A DNA stretch of 64,000 bases from Nostoc sp. 'Lobaria pulmonaria (5183) cyanobiont'. GTDB taxonomy: Bacteria; Cyanobacteriota; Cyanobacteriia; Cyanobacteriales; Nostocaceae. The stretch is taken from positions 2,725,501-2,789,500 of the forward strand of contig NZ_CP026692.1 of NCBI RefSeq assembly GCF_002949795.1. Reading direction: 5' to 3'. The notes below the pieces were generated by a model. The model saw only the letters and a program-made list of their open reading frames with translations, made no database searches and was not told the DNA's origin. Shown here one piece after another: positions 34,825 to 45,808 of this stretch; the first letter of the stretch is position 1, and each line of letters starts with the position of its first letter. The translations under genes were made by a program, and so were the position numbers.

Positions 34825-36336
34825 TTAAAACTCCATTCGCTGATATTCAGCTACGGAGGATGCTGCGGGGCGTGCGCGCTGTCTGGCCCAATCTCTCAGA
34901 GCCGTTACTTGTTCTTGCATCGTTCGAGACAGCGGCAATGTTGCCTTCAGTGCAGCAATAATATCTAGTTGGGTGAACTCCCGATCTTGGGCAAAAGCTT
35001 CATACATTGCCGCAACGATCGCTTGTTCAACTTCTGCTCCAGAAAAGCCATCAGACATCTTGGCTAATTGCTCAAGATCGAATCGAGAGATGTCTTCACG
35101 GCGTTTGGTCAGATGAATATTGAAAATATCTTGCCGTTCTTCCGGTGTTGGCAGATCGACAAAGAAAATTTCATCAAAGCGTCCTTTCCTCAAGAACTCG
35201 CCAGGTAAGCGTTCTACTCTGTTGGCTGTTGCCATCACAAACACTGGTGATTTCTTATCTTGCATCCATGTGAGGAAAGAGCCGAAGATTCTACTTGAAG
35301 TCCCCCCATCAGAATCAGAGGAACCTCCACTACCAGCAAAGGATTTATCTAATTCATCGATAAATAAAATCGCTGGGGAAATAGATTCTGCTGTTTTCAG
35401 GGCGTTCCGCAGATTTGCCTCGCTTCGTCCCACCATTGAGCCGTCGTAGACTCGCCCCATATCCAACCGCAACAGTGGTAAACCCCACAGCCGGGAAGTA
35501 GTTTTGGCAATTAATGACTTACCGCAACCGGGAACTCCTAAAATTAACATCCCCTTTGGTTGAGGCAAACCATACTCTCTCGCTCTTTCCGTGAAAGCGT
35601 TAGAGCGCTGCTTAAGCCATCTTTTTAACTCTTCTAAGCCACCTACAGCATCAATTGTTTCATCTTCTTCAATGTATTCTAAGATGCCATTGCGCCGAAT
35701 TAGTTGCTTTTTCTCAGATAAAACGATGTCTACTTCATCTTCTGTTAAACGCTCTTTAGTTACCTGTGCCTTACGGTAGACTTTCTCGGCTTCATCTTTA
35801 GTTAGACCCAAAGCAGCTCTGAGAAGTTTTTCTCTGGCTTCTGTTGTCAGACGCCGACCACGATTTTGCTCTATATGGTGAGTTAAGACTTTATTCAACT
35901 CAGCCATATCTGGCAATGTAAAGTCGAGAACAACAACTTCCTTTTCCAGTTCTATAGGTACTTGTTGCATTGGAGACATCAAAATGATGTTCTTTTGCAT
36001 ACCTTTGAAACTAGCGATCGCATCACGTAACGATCTGTTAGTTGCAGGCGCATCTATAAAGGGATGTAAATCTTTAAGAATAAATATACTTGGTTCTTTC
36101 TGCCGGATGATCCACTCAATCGCCGCCTCTGGAGACACAGTATTATGTTGGGTAACATTCCGGGGTTGACCATACTCAACAATACCGTGTGTCACTGTCC
36201 AAACAAATACTCGGCGCTGGGGCTTTAACAACTGGGCGATTGTGGAAATTGCTTGCTCGGCCCGCTCTTCCTCGGAGGTAACAAGGTAGATTAAAGGGTA
36301 TTGAGCTTGAATTAGGATCTTGAGCTCTTCGTTCAT
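34825..36336 (-). CDS. ycf46: AAA+ ATPase Ycf46
   Basis: A 503-residue AAA+ protein. N-terminal about 220 residues are the Ycf46-type domain (EELKILIQAQYPLIYLVTSEEERAEQAI...WTVTHGI). The ATPase has Walker A GVPGCGKSLIAKT, Walker B AILFIDELDKSF, a sensor-1 ATAN, and arginine-finger region FLRKGRFDEIFF. Ycf46 is retained in some algal plastids and in cyanobacteria has been tied to CO2 use/photosynthetic adaptation. It has no protease domain. Next to ycf35. Confidence 0.95.
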   Translation of the reverse strand: MNEELKILIQAQYPLIYLVTSEEERAEQAISTIAQLLKPQRRVFVWTVTHGIVEYGQPRNVTQHNTVSPEAAIEWIIRQKEPSIFILKDLHPFIDAPATNRSLRDAIASFKGMQKNIILMSPMQQVPIELEKEVVVLDFTLPDMAELNKVLTHHIEQNRGRRLTTEAREKLLRAALGLTKDEAEKVYRKAQVTKERLTEDEVDIVLSEKKQLIRRNGILEYIEEDETIDAVGGLEELKRWLKQRSNAFTERAREYGLPQPKGMLILGVPGCGKSLIAKTTSRLWGLPLLRLDMGRVYDGSMVGRSEANLRNALKTAESISPAILFIDELDKSFAGSGGSSDSDGGTSSRIFGSFLTWMQDKKSPVFVMATANRVERLPGEFLRKGRFDEIFFVDLPTPEERQDIFNIHLTKRREDISRFDLEQLAKMSDGFSGAEVEQAIVAAMYEAFAQDREFTQLDIIAALKATLPLSRTMQEQVTALRDWARQRARPAASSVAEYQRMEF

Positions 36337-36414
36337 ACTTCGACCTACTTGAGACCTTATAGAGACAGTAGAGACATTGCTTCTGGTAAAGACAACCGAA
36401 TCATGAATATTTAT

Positions 36415-36768
36415 CTAGCAAGGAACTAATTCTTCCTCACCCTTGGGATTGGTTTCATCTCCATCTATCTCACCAAGAGAAAGACGCTCTTGACCAACTA
36501 CTCCTGGTTGATTGCCTAAAGCAACCAGTTCCCCATCACGTAAGACTAGCGAGCTATCACAGGTTGGGCATGAATAAACTCTATGAGTCCGCCCATAAGA
36601 AGAATCTTCTAACTCGTCAACCAATTCTTGATTGGATAGGTAAAAACCAAGGGCACGTTCGGCAAGTTCTGACATTGGCTCGGAATCAACTGCTGAACGA
36701 ATCTTCAGTTTTCTGTGCAACTCTGGCGATAAATACAAAGTGACCTTTTGCTTAGTTTGCGTTTGCAT
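36415..36768 (-). CDS. Ribbon-helix-helix-type protein with a Cys pair
   Basis: 117 residues. The start KQKVTLYLSPELHRKLKIRSAVDSEPMSELAERALGFYL is a ribbon-helix-helix DNA-binding pattern. It is followed by YSCPTCDSSLVLRDGELV, a single CxxC that may bind zinc in a dimer, and an acidic tail. It is located 78 nt upstream of ycf46 on the same strand; it may be its transcription regulator or a co-transcribed partner. Confidence 0.65.
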   Translation of the reverse strand: MQTQTKQKVTLYLSPELHRKLKIRSAVDSEPMSELAERALGFYLSNQELVDELEDSSYGRTHRVYSCPTCDSSLVLRDGELVALGNQPGVVGQERLSLGEIDGDETNPKGEEELVPC

Positions 36769-36985
36769 ATAACTCTTTAACGGTCTTACCCGGGTATGTA
36801 TATCAAGTTATCGGTTCTTTTATTGCTTGTCAAGACGGTAAAACGTTTTAACGTCAATTTCGTTACATTTATTTACAAAAAGGGGTGAAATGCTGTTTAT
36901 TGAGTGATAAATCGCTCACTATAAACCTCTCAGAATTAATTAGAACTGACTTGGCTCTTTCAGAATTAATAAGGACTGACTTGGC

Positions 36986-37774
36986 TTATTTTTTAATAAC
37001 TAGGAGCGTCAGCGGATTAAAGTTGAATACCTTTCCGGTTGTAAACAACTGATATCCACAGGAGATGCCAGCGAATGACAATAGCATAGAAAAAAGAGAC
37101 ACCGAGCCAATTACAACACCACTGGCGATGAAAAGAGCGATTCCTATGCCAATCAACACCCATCCAAGTTTCCGATTATCGCGCCCACCCCAATTCAGAG
37201 CTACTACGCCTCCCATACACAGCAAAATTCCAGGTGTGCTGCGTAAGTAGACGCTCACATAGATACTTGTACTTAAAAATGTAATGGCTGCTAGGATTAG
37301 TCCTAAGCCAATAAGCTTACTGGCAAGGATTACTTGTTCTTCTTCTTTACCGATGGTAGGCGGTGTAATTTTTGTTGGCGCGGAGTTTGGTGTAGGATTT
37401 TTTGTGGCAGATGCATAGTGCTGCTGCACCCTAAACATGAAAGTTATTTTGTCTCCTTGCCCAAGCGAAACTCTGTCTCCCGGATGCAGTGGAGAAAAAA
37501 CTTGAGGCTGAAGTTTCGCACCGTTAATGTATGTACCATTAGAACTGCCCAAATCGGTGATATGGTATTCATCTCCATTTATCCAAATTTGCGCGTGGAT
37601 GCGAGATGCCACATCGGAATCTGGTAAGCCAGAAACATCAATATTTGGTGGTTTTTGGTCGTTTGGCTTACCGATACAAATTACAGAAAGATTTACTGGA
37701 AATTGCAAAGATGTGTTGGTTTGGAAGTGAAAAAGCTCCAAAGTTAGCTCGCTTGTCTGAGATGCACTGTTCAT
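36986..37774 (-). CDS. FHA-domain membrane protein
   Basis: 262 residues. The N-terminal half is an FHA phosphothreonine-binding domain: ICIGKPN..., SRIHAQIWINGDEYHITDLGSSNGTYINGAKLQPQVFSPLHPGDRVSLGQGDKITF. After a Thr/Pro linker come several membrane helices (LIGLGLILAAITFLSTSIYVS, GILLCMGGVVALNWGG, GWVLIGIGIALFIASGVVIG). It reads phosphorylated partners at the membrane; the partner kinase is not in the window. Confidence 0.9.
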   Translation of the reverse strand: MNSASQTSELTLELFHFQTNTSLQFPVNLSVICIGKPNDQKPPNIDVSGLPDSDVASRIHAQIWINGDEYHITDLGSSNGTYINGAKLQPQVFSPLHPGDRVSLGQGDKITFMFRVQQHYASATKNPTPNSAPTKITPPTIGKEEEQVILASKLIGLGLILAAITFLSTSIYVSVYLRSTPGILLCMGGVVALNWGGRDNRKLGWVLIGIGIALFIASGVVIGSVSLFSMLLSFAGISCGYQLFTTGKVFNFNPLTLLVIKK

Positions 37775-37996
37775 AGTTTGTGTTATAAAACACTTAATGT
37801 GAGGTTACTCTACTGAGAAATAAAAAGAGAATGGTAAATATCCTGAAACAATATTGAATTTTTAATGAGCGATGTTTTGGTGCGGTTTATGCAGTAGTTT
37901 CCTAATTGGTGAATAACTCGTAAATTGGCAAAAGTATCGATCTGAGTTTCTGGTATTTCTATAAAATCAGTAACTTTGGCAAAAAGTGTAATGTAA

Positions 37997-38515
37997 ATGG
38001 CTACTGCTAATAAAATCTGTAGTTTGGGGCGAAGAATTTATCGGTTTGCCGCCAGCGTTAGCGGAGTCATTGCCCTGTTAATAATCTTGTGGGGTTGTAC
38101 TGCAAGTGATTTTAACGTTGGATCGATCGTCTGGAAAACCTATAGCAACTCCCGTTATGGCTTTGAATTTCCATATCCGAGTAACTGGACTTCATTAGCA
38201 GCATCAGAAAATGGTGATGGAATTGCGTTTATTTCACCACAGGATAACTCAGTGGAAATTCGCGGATGGGCAAGTCATCAGCTACCGAATGAGCAAGAGT
38301 CCGTGAAAAAGATAAAATCCAACTTTCAGACCACTCAAGGAGTATCTGGGATGCTGGTCGTAGAAGTCGATCGACGAGCAGGTTCGATGACACTGACGCT
38401 AACTCAGAGTCAAGTGAAATACCATTTACAGGGACGGAGCAAGAGCCAAGAATTTCAAAATTACTATCGTTTGTTTTATTACATTGCCCAGCAGTATCGA
38501 ATTTCAAAGTTTTAA
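37997..38515 (+). CDS. Lipoprotein with PsbP-like N-terminal strand, function unknown
   Basis: 172 residues. The N-terminus VSGVIALLIILWGC is a lipoprotein signal with a lipobox Cys near residue 34. The mature part begins WKTYSNSRYGFEFPYPSNWTSLAASENGDGIAFISPQDNSVEI, which resembles the first strands of PsbP-like proteins (YGF.FPYP..W). The rest is not conclusive. It lies 160 nt upstream of sqdB in the same direction. Confidence 0.65.
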   Translation: MATANKICSLGRRIYRFAASVSGVIALLIILWGCTASDFNVGSIVWKTYSNSRYGFEFPYPSNWTSLAASENGDGIAFISPQDNSVEIRGWASHQLPNEQESVKKIKSNFQTTQGVSGMLVVEVDRRAGSMTLTLTQSQVKYHLQGRSKSQEFQNYYRLFYYIAQQYRISKF

Positions 38516-38662
38516 TGGGGTATTGGGCATTAGGTATGGGGCATGCTTATTCCCCTTGTCCCCCTCATCTCCCCACTTCCCACTCCCCCAAAATCCACAT
38601 CTCCTCCAGAATAATGATTAAGAAGGTACAGAAACCTGATAGATTTAGCTATCAGCGAGTAA

Positions 38663-39829
<1,167 letters not shown>

Positions 39830-39894
39830 TGTAAACCCCAGTAAATCGTGGGTCTAAAATTGGTCGTCGTATTCTAGCACAATATGACGACTAA

Positions 39895-40056
39895 CTAGTT
39901 ATTATTTATCAGGCGGATCGTCCAGCTACTACTAAATTTGCCGTTTACTACAGTTATTTCGACTGTGGGGAGTTGATTACACCAGGGGAGAGAGTTTACT
40001 CTGTGTTTGATACCGAAATGCAAGCAAAGCTGAGATTATCTGCCTGGACTGAATAG
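39895..40056 (+). pseudogene. Start-less open segment before sqdX, possible gene remnant
   Basis: Between sqdB and sqdX one frame is open for 53 codons (YQADRPATTKFAVYYSYFDCGELITPGERVYSVFDTEMQAKLRLSAWTE) and ends 7 nt before the sqdX ATG. The composition is protein-like but no ATG, GTG or TTG start precedes it. It could be the 3' end of a lost gene. Family not recognised. Confidence 0.35.
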
Positions 40057-40062
40057 TTTTTT

Positions 40063-41193
40063 ATGAGAATTGCCCTATTTACCGAAACCTTTTTACCCAA
40101 GGTTGACGGCATTGTAACGCGCCTGCGCCATACTGTCGATCATCTCCAGCGCAGTGGTAATCAAGTGTTGGTGATTGCCCCTGATGGAGGCATCACTGAA
40201 TACAAAGGCGCTAAAGTTTACGGCGTTACTGGCTTTCCTCTGCCATTGTATCCAGAATTGAAAATGGCATTACCCCGCCCAGCCATTGGTTCTGTTTTAG
40301 AAGAGTTTAAGCCTGATATTATTCATGTCGTGAATCCAGCCGTTTTGGGTTTGTCTGGCATATTTTATAGCAAAATCCTCAAAATCCCCTTGGTCGCGTC
40401 TTATCATACCCATTTACCCCAATATCTCCAACATTACGGTTTGGGGATGTTGGAAGGTTTTCTTTGGGAACTGCTCAAAGGCGCTCATAATCAAGCAGCT
40501 TTAAATCTGTGTACCTCCACAGCAATGATAGAGGAACTGACAGCACACGGTATTGAACGTGTAGATTTATGGCAGCGTGGGGTGGATACAGAATTATTTC
40601 ACCCCGATTTAGCTAGTGTAGAGATGCGATCGCGCCTATCAAAAAACCATCCAGAAAGTCCATTGCTACTTTACGTAGGACGGCTTTCTGCTGAAAAAGA
40701 AATTGAGCGCATCAAACCAATTTTAGAAGCCATTCCCCAAGCGCGGTTAGCATTGGTTGGGGATGGCCCGCACCGTCAAGCATTGCAAAAACACTTTGCT
40801 GGCACAAACACTTATTTTGTTGGCTATCTTATGGGGCAAGAGTTAGGTTCTGCCTTTGCGAGTGCTGATGCCTTCATCTTTCCTTCCCGTACAGAAACAC
40901 TAGGCTTAGTACTACTAGAAGCAATGGCTGCTGGCTGTCCCGTGGTAGCAGCCCGTTCCGGGGGGATTCCTGATATTGTGACAGATGGGGTAAATGGATA
41001 TCTTTTTAAGCCAACATCTGATGTTCAAGGGGCATTAGCTGCTACTGTTCGACTCTTAGAACAAAAACAACAACGAGATATCATCCGTCAAAATGCTCGC
41101 CAGGAAGCAGAAAGTTGGGGTTGGGCAGCTGCCACCAAGCAGCTACAAGATTACTATCAAAAAGTGATATTTTCTGAACAGTTGGCAAAATAA
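40063..41193 (+). CDS. sqdX: Sulfoquinovosyltransferase SqdX
   Basis: 376 residues of a GT4-family glycosyltransferase: MRIALFTETFLPKVDGIVTRLRHTVDHLQRSGNQVLVIAPDGG, YHTHLPQYLQHYG, and the C-terminal E.x7.E motif in FIFPSRTETLGLVLLEAMAAGCPVVAARSGGIPDIV. It transfers sulfoquinovose from its UDP form to diacylglycerol at the thylakoid/plasma membrane. Close placement after sqdB supports the call. Confidence 0.95.
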   Translation: MRIALFTETFLPKVDGIVTRLRHTVDHLQRSGNQVLVIAPDGGITEYKGAKVYGVTGFPLPLYPELKMALPRPAIGSVLEEFKPDIIHVVNPAVLGLSGIFYSKILKIPLVASYHTHLPQYLQHYGLGMLEGFLWELLKGAHNQAALNLCTSTAMIEELTAHGIERVDLWQRGVDTELFHPDLASVEMRSRLSKNHPESPLLLYVGRLSAEKEIERIKPILEAIPQARLALVGDGPHRQALQKHFAGTNTYFVGYLMGQELGSAFASADAFIFPSRTETLGLVLLEAMAAGCPVVAARSGGIPDIVTDGVNGYLFKPTSDVQGALAATVRLLEQKQQRDIIRQNARQEAESWGWAAATKQLQDYYQKVIFSEQLAK

Positions 41194-41285
41194 GGGAGTG
41201 GGCAGTGGGTGGTGGATAAATGAGAGAACGGGAGACAAAGGGACAAGGGGATAAACAAAACTCAGCACTCTTTTGCCCTATGCCC

Positions 41286-41320
41286 AAAATCTAAAATTTA
41301 AAATCTAAAATCTAAAATTA
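41286..41320. repeat. Heptamer repeat (AAAATCT type)
   Basis: Five consecutive 7-nt units of the form AAAATCT/AAAATTT directly before the cyclase start at 41323. Typical heterocystous-cyanobacterial short tandem repeat. Confidence 0.75.
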
Positions 41321-41322
41321 CC

Positions 41323-43923
41323 ATGACACTCCCTAATCCTGGCAGCGTCTTGGCGACATTAACTGAACTGACTCAAGTTAATCGTACTCACGCCCTACTG
41401 CGTCGCGTCAAAGACTTATCTGTTAATGAATTTGTTTGCTTACTTGACTTTATAACTGCGGAGTTCCAGCAATTTCTGAGAGCTATTGAACTGATCAATA
41501 ATGAAGCTCTAGAAACTATGTTGGAGAAAGTATTAGAAGCTATCACACTCAAAATTGGTCAAATTCTCCAAGCAGAACACACAGCTATTTTTTTAGTTGA
41601 TTATGACAAAGGTCAACTGTGGTCAAAAGTTCCTCAAGATAATACTCAAAAATTCTTAGAAATTCGTACTCCCATCACGGTGGGTATCCCCGGTCATGTT
41701 GCTAGTACAGGTCAATATCTCAATATATCTGAAACTTATACTCACCCCCTATTTAGCCCAGAACTTGAAAAACAAATGGGCTACAAAATCCGTAATATTT
41801 TATGTATGCCCGTTATCAGTAGTAAAAACCAGACTGTAGCGGTAGTGCAACTAGCTAATAAAACTGGGAATGTTCCGTTTAATCATGATGATGAAGAACG
41901 TTTTCGAGACTTTGCCGCTTCGATTGGTATTATCCTGGAAAGCTGCCAATCTTTTTATGTAGCGGCTCGTAATCAAAGAGGTGCAACGGCTTTATTACGG
42001 GCAACTCAGACACTGGGGCAAAGTCTTGATTTAGAAGCAACTTTGCAGATAGTCATGGAACAAGCCCGAATTTTAATGCAAGCAGACCGCAGCACACTGT
42101 TTTTATATCGGAAAGAGATGAGCGAACTCTGGACGAAGGTTGCAGCAGCAGCAGATGGCACAAACTTGATAGAAATTCGCATTCCCGCTAACCGTGGCAT
42201 TGCTGGATATGTAGCTTCCACTGGTGAAGCCTTAAATATTTCTGATGCTTATAAAGACCCCCGCTTTGACCCGACTACAGATAAAAAAACTGGTTATATA
42301 ACTCGTAATATCTTGTGTTTACCAGTATTTAATTCTGCAAATGAATTGATTGGCGTTACACAATTAATTAATAAGCAACAAAGCAGTTTTACTGCTTCTG
42401 ATGAAGAGTTTATGCGGGCTTTTAATAATCAGGCCGGAATTGCTTTAGAAAATGCTCGGCTGTTTGAAAATGTGCTGTTAGAAAAACAGTATCAAAAAGA
42501 TATTTTACAAAGTCTGTCAGATGCTGTGATTTCTACAGATATGGCAGGACAGATTGTCACGATTAATGATGCAGCCTTGGAGTTGCTGGGTTGCCCGATA
42601 GGAGACGCTAATAGTAAGAACAACAAGCTTTTGTGGGAACAAAATTTGATTGGTCGATTAGTTTGGGAAGTTGTGCCAATTGAAAATCTCCAAATGCGAC
42701 TAGAAGATAGTCTAAAAACTGGAGCTAAACATTATGTGCCAGAGCAAAGTTTGATGCTGGGACTTTATCAAGTGCTGAGTGAAAATCAGGACGGGCTAAA
42801 CACTCCGCTACCGTTAACAGGACTTAGGAATCAGCACTCAATTTTAGCAGTGCGCGATCGCACTAACCCCGATATTTTTATTCCTTGGAATCAACCTCTG
42901 ACTCCCCAATCTGAGTTTTTCACGTCTGATCAGGTACAAACATTAGAGCGCAATATCAATCTTACTGTTAATCCCCTGACTAACCCAGAAGGTGATGTAC
43001 GCGGTGGTTTGGTGGTGTTAGAAGACATTACTCAGGAAAAACGGATGAAAACTACCATGTCCCGCTACCTGACGCCCCATGTAGCGGAACAAGTTATGGC
43101 ACTGGGGGAAGATGCTTTAATGGTAGGCGAACGGAAGGAAGTAACTATCTTGTTTTCTGATATCCGAGGCTACACAACACTTACGGAAAATCTCGGCGCA
43201 GCTGAGGTGGTATTGCTGCTCAATCAGTATTTTGAAACAATGGTGGAGGCGGTTTTTAACCACGAAGGCACTCTCGATAAATTTATTGGTGATGCCTTAA
43301 TGGCGGTATTTGGTGCGCCGCTACCATTGACAGAAAATCATGCTTGGAGGGCTGTGCAGTCGGCGTTAGATATGAGACGCCGCTTAGAAGAATTTAACCA
43401 ACGGCGAATTATCCAGGCGCAGCCACAAATTCGTATTGGCATTGGGATTAGTTCTGGGGATGTGGTTTCGGGTAATATTGGTTCTCGCAAACGGATGGAT
43501 TACACCGTAATTGGAGATGGTGTAAATTTAAGTTCGCGCTTGGAAGCGGTAACTAAGGATTACGGTTGTGATATTCTTTTAAGTGAATTTACTTACCAAT
43601 TATGCAGCGATCGCATTTGGGTGCGCCAGTTAGATAAAATTCGCGTCAAAGGGAAACATCAGGCTGTTAATATCTACGAGTTAATTGGCGATCGCACTAC
43701 TTTCCTAGATGCTAAAATCCAAGAGTTTTTGTTTCACTATCATACTGGACGCACTGCTTATTTATCGCGTAACTTCTCACAAGCGATCGCCTGTTTTGAA
43801 GCAGCCAAATCCATCCAACCTCAAGACCAAGCTGTTGATATCCACTTAGAACGTGCGCGTAATTATCGACAAACTCCACCACCAGAGTCCTGGGATGGTG
43901 TCTGGACAATGCTTACTAAGTAG
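41323..43923 (+). CDS. GAF-GAF-PAS adenylate/guanylate cyclase
   Basis: 866 residues. Two GAF domains (about 55-210 and 230-385), each with NILCMPV/NILCLPV and ..GI.GHVASTG-type cores; a PAS-like part (about 395-580, SLSDAVISTDMAGQIVTINDAALELLG); then a class III cyclase domain (about 600-780): VTILFSDIRGYTTLTENLG, FIGDALMAVFGAP, ISSGDVVSGNIGSRKRMDYTVIGDGVNLSSRLE. The metal Asp residues are present. It makes a cyclic nucleotide under ligand control. A TPR-like tail follows. Confidence 0.93.
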   Translation: MTLPNPGSVLATLTELTQVNRTHALLRRVKDLSVNEFVCLLDFITAEFQQFLRAIELINNEALETMLEKVLEAITLKIGQILQAEHTAIFLVDYDKGQLWSKVPQDNTQKFLEIRTPITVGIPGHVASTGQYLNISETYTHPLFSPELEKQMGYKIRNILCMPVISSKNQTVAVVQLANKTGNVPFNHDDEERFRDFAASIGIILESCQSFYVAARNQRGATALLRATQTLGQSLDLEATLQIVMEQARILMQADRSTLFLYRKEMSELWTKVAAAADGTNLIEIRIPANRGIAGYVASTGEALNISDAYKDPRFDPTTDKKTGYITRNILCLPVFNSANELIGVTQLINKQQSSFTASDEEFMRAFNNQAGIALENARLFENVLLEKQYQKDILQSLSDAVISTDMAGQIVTINDAALELLGCPIGDANSKNNKLLWEQNLIGRLVWEVVPIENLQMRLEDSLKTGAKHYVPEQSLMLGLYQVLSENQDGLNTPLPLTGLRNQHSILAVRDRTNPDIFIPWNQPLTPQSEFFTSDQVQTLERNINLTVNPLTNPEGDVRGGLVVLEDITQEKRMKTTMSRYLTPHVAEQVMALGEDALMVGERKEVTILFSDIRGYTTLTENLGAAEVVLLLNQYFETMVEAVFNHEGTLDKFIGDALMAVFGAPLPLTENHAWRAVQSALDMRRRLEEFNQRRIIQAQPQIRIGIGISSGDVVSGNIGSRKRMDYTVIGDGVNLSSRLEAVTKDYGCDILLSEFTYQLCSDRIWVRQLDKIRVKGKHQAVNIYELIGDRTTFLDAKIQEFLFHYHTGRTAYLSRNFSQAIACFEAAKSIQPQDQAVDIHLERARNYRQTPPPESWDGVWTMLTK

Positions 43924-43977
43924 TCATTTGTCACTTGTCATTGGTCAGTTTCCAATACCTCATCCCCCATTGCCCAT

Positions 43978-44253
43978 TCAACCTTGAGTCTCTCCCTGGT
44001 CATCCTGAAACGGATCTTCGCCAATTCCTAGCTCTTTTTTGGAGCGTTTCAACTGTTTCCACAAATCCTTTATTTGTTCGTAAGCTGCACCTGGAGGCAC
44101 TTTTCCACCTGTTTCTAAGTTGCAAATGTAACTTACCCTTTGAGCAAATTCCTGTAGATTTGCATTAAAAACCAAGTTTTCTGGCTTAACCTGACCGTAG
44201 TAGCGACCGCGAGGGAAGAGAAAATCATCCTTGTTCACTATTTTTTTCTCCAT
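43978..44253 (-). CDS. Small conserved cyanobacterial protein (DUF7219-like)
   Basis: 91 residues: NKDDFLFPRGRYYGQVKPENLVFNANLQEFAQRVSYICNLETGGKVPPGAAYEQIKDLWKQLKRSKKELGIG. This sequence type is known to me from many cyanobacteria as a short protein without known function; the DUF number is from memory and not certain. Soluble, helical, no motif. Confidence 0.7.
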   Translation of the reverse strand: MEKKIVNKDDFLFPRGRYYGQVKPENLVFNANLQEFAQRVSYICNLETGGKVPPGAAYEQIKDLWKQLKRSKKELGIGEDPFQDDQGETQG

Positions 44254-44895
44254 TTATTCAATTCACCTTGTGTTTGGATTTCTAAAGCTCACTAGCTAAC
44301 CTAATCTTTTTTTCGTCAGATTAGTCAGATTAGGGGAAACCAGATCATCTAACTCCTTTTGCAATTGGTGATGCAGGAATTGGTTGATTCAGATTTTGCG
44401 ACTAAGAAGATAAAGCTTGAAATACTTAATGTTGTAAATATTACAAAAAAGTTTCAAATACAGTAACTAGAGAGACTATTTGATTTGACTCCCGGTTATT
44501 AATTTATCTTATCTTAATTTATGAAGTTCAAATTGTAATTAGCTTCAGTCCAAAGCTTGAGGTACAAATTATTAAAACATAGCAGTATATCTTTGTAACT
44601 TTTCCTTTAAAAATAATTTAATTTCTGGTAGTAAAACTACTTAGGTAAACATACTAGATATAAAAGCTAATTGTCCTCTGTTAAAAGTTAGAGATTTAGT
44701 TTTAAATTTTTGGTAACTGGTTATTAAGCAGCGATCGAGAAGAGGAAATTGGGCTGGGATTGGTTATTAATTATTTTATCCTGCCCCTGCTGCCTCTTAA
44801 ATAGTCACCAATGGCTAATAGTTAATAACTAAAGATAAAATGGTGAAGCCTCAAAGGACAATTATTGTCCATCGCCTAAAACATTACCTGCCACC
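44254..44895. other. Gene-free stretch upstream of purC
   Basis: About 640 AT-rich bases between divergent genes. A 15-nt palindrome GGACAATTATTGTCC at 44856-44870 lies 25 nt before the purC start and could be an operator. Otherwise nothing seen. Confidence 0.45.
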
Positions 44896-45633
44896 ATGTC
44901 TGTTAATTCCAAGTTATACGAAGGCAAAGCAAAAATTCTTTATACAACGGACGATCCAGAAGTCTTGTTGGCTGATTTTAAGGACGATGCCACAGCGTTT
45001 AACGCCCAAAAACGTGGCAACATCGAAGGTAAAGGAAAAATTAATTGTAGCGTTTCCAGCCAGCTTTTTAAACAGTTGGAGGCTTATGGTATAAAGACTC
45101 ACTTTATTGACAGCCCTGCCCCAAATCAAATGCGGGTGAGGGCTGTAAAGATTTTACCCTTAGAAGTAGTGATCAGAAATATTGCTGCTGGCAGTCTGTG
45201 CCAGCAAACAGGATTACCAGTGGGTACAATTCTGAAACAGCCTTTGGTTGAATTTTATTACAAAAACGATCAATTAGGAGATCCTTTGTTGACACGCGAT
45301 CGCCTGTACTTGCTAGAACTAGCGACTGCGGAACAAGTAGACGCAATTACACATCTAGCATTGCAAATCAATGAATTTCTGAATAACTTTTGGCAGCGGT
45401 GTGGCATTACCCTAGTAGACTTCAAACTAGAGTTTGGTTTGGACTCACAACAGCAGTTGCTCTTGGCAGATGAAATTAGCCCCGACACCTGCCGTTTGTG
45501 GGATACCGCAGAAAAGGACTCAAATCGGCGAGTAATGGACAAAGATCGCTTTCGCCGAGACTTAGGAAATGTAGAGGATGCCTACCAGGAGGTTTTACAA
45601 AGAGTGCTAAAAGCAGTAGAAACTATAAATTAA
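44896..45633 (+). CDS. purC: SAICAR synthetase
   Basis: 245 residues: LYEGKAKILYTTDDPEVLLADFKDDATAFN (ATP loop), GIKTHFIDSPAPNQMRVRAVKILPLEVVIRNIAAGSLCQQTG, LVDFKLEFGLD and LLADEISPDTCRLWD. It joins aspartate to CAIR in purine synthesis. No signal peptide; cytoplasmic. First gene of a same-strand run with bamA and the lpx genes. Confidence 0.96.
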   Translation: MSVNSKLYEGKAKILYTTDDPEVLLADFKDDATAFNAQKRGNIEGKGKINCSVSSQLFKQLEAYGIKTHFIDSPAPNQMRVRAVKILPLEVVIRNIAAGSLCQQTGLPVGTILKQPLVEFYYKNDQLGDPLLTRDRLYLLELATAEQVDAITHLALQINEFLNNFWQRCGITLVDFKLEFGLDSQQQLLLADEISPDTCRLWDTAEKDSNRRVMDKDRFRRDLGNVEDAYQEVLQRVLKAVETIN

Positions 45634-45808
45634 CCAGGTAAAAACCAAAAGGTCAGAAGGAATTATATTTAACTTTTGCCTTTTGCCTTTTGCCTTGTAA
45701 AGTAAAAAAGCAAAAGAAAAAAATTATGTTTTGAGTTTTACCTTGGGCATAAGGGCATTATTGCCTTGTGATGGTGTGTGTGTGGTCGTGAAGAGGAATA
45801 TAAGTAAA

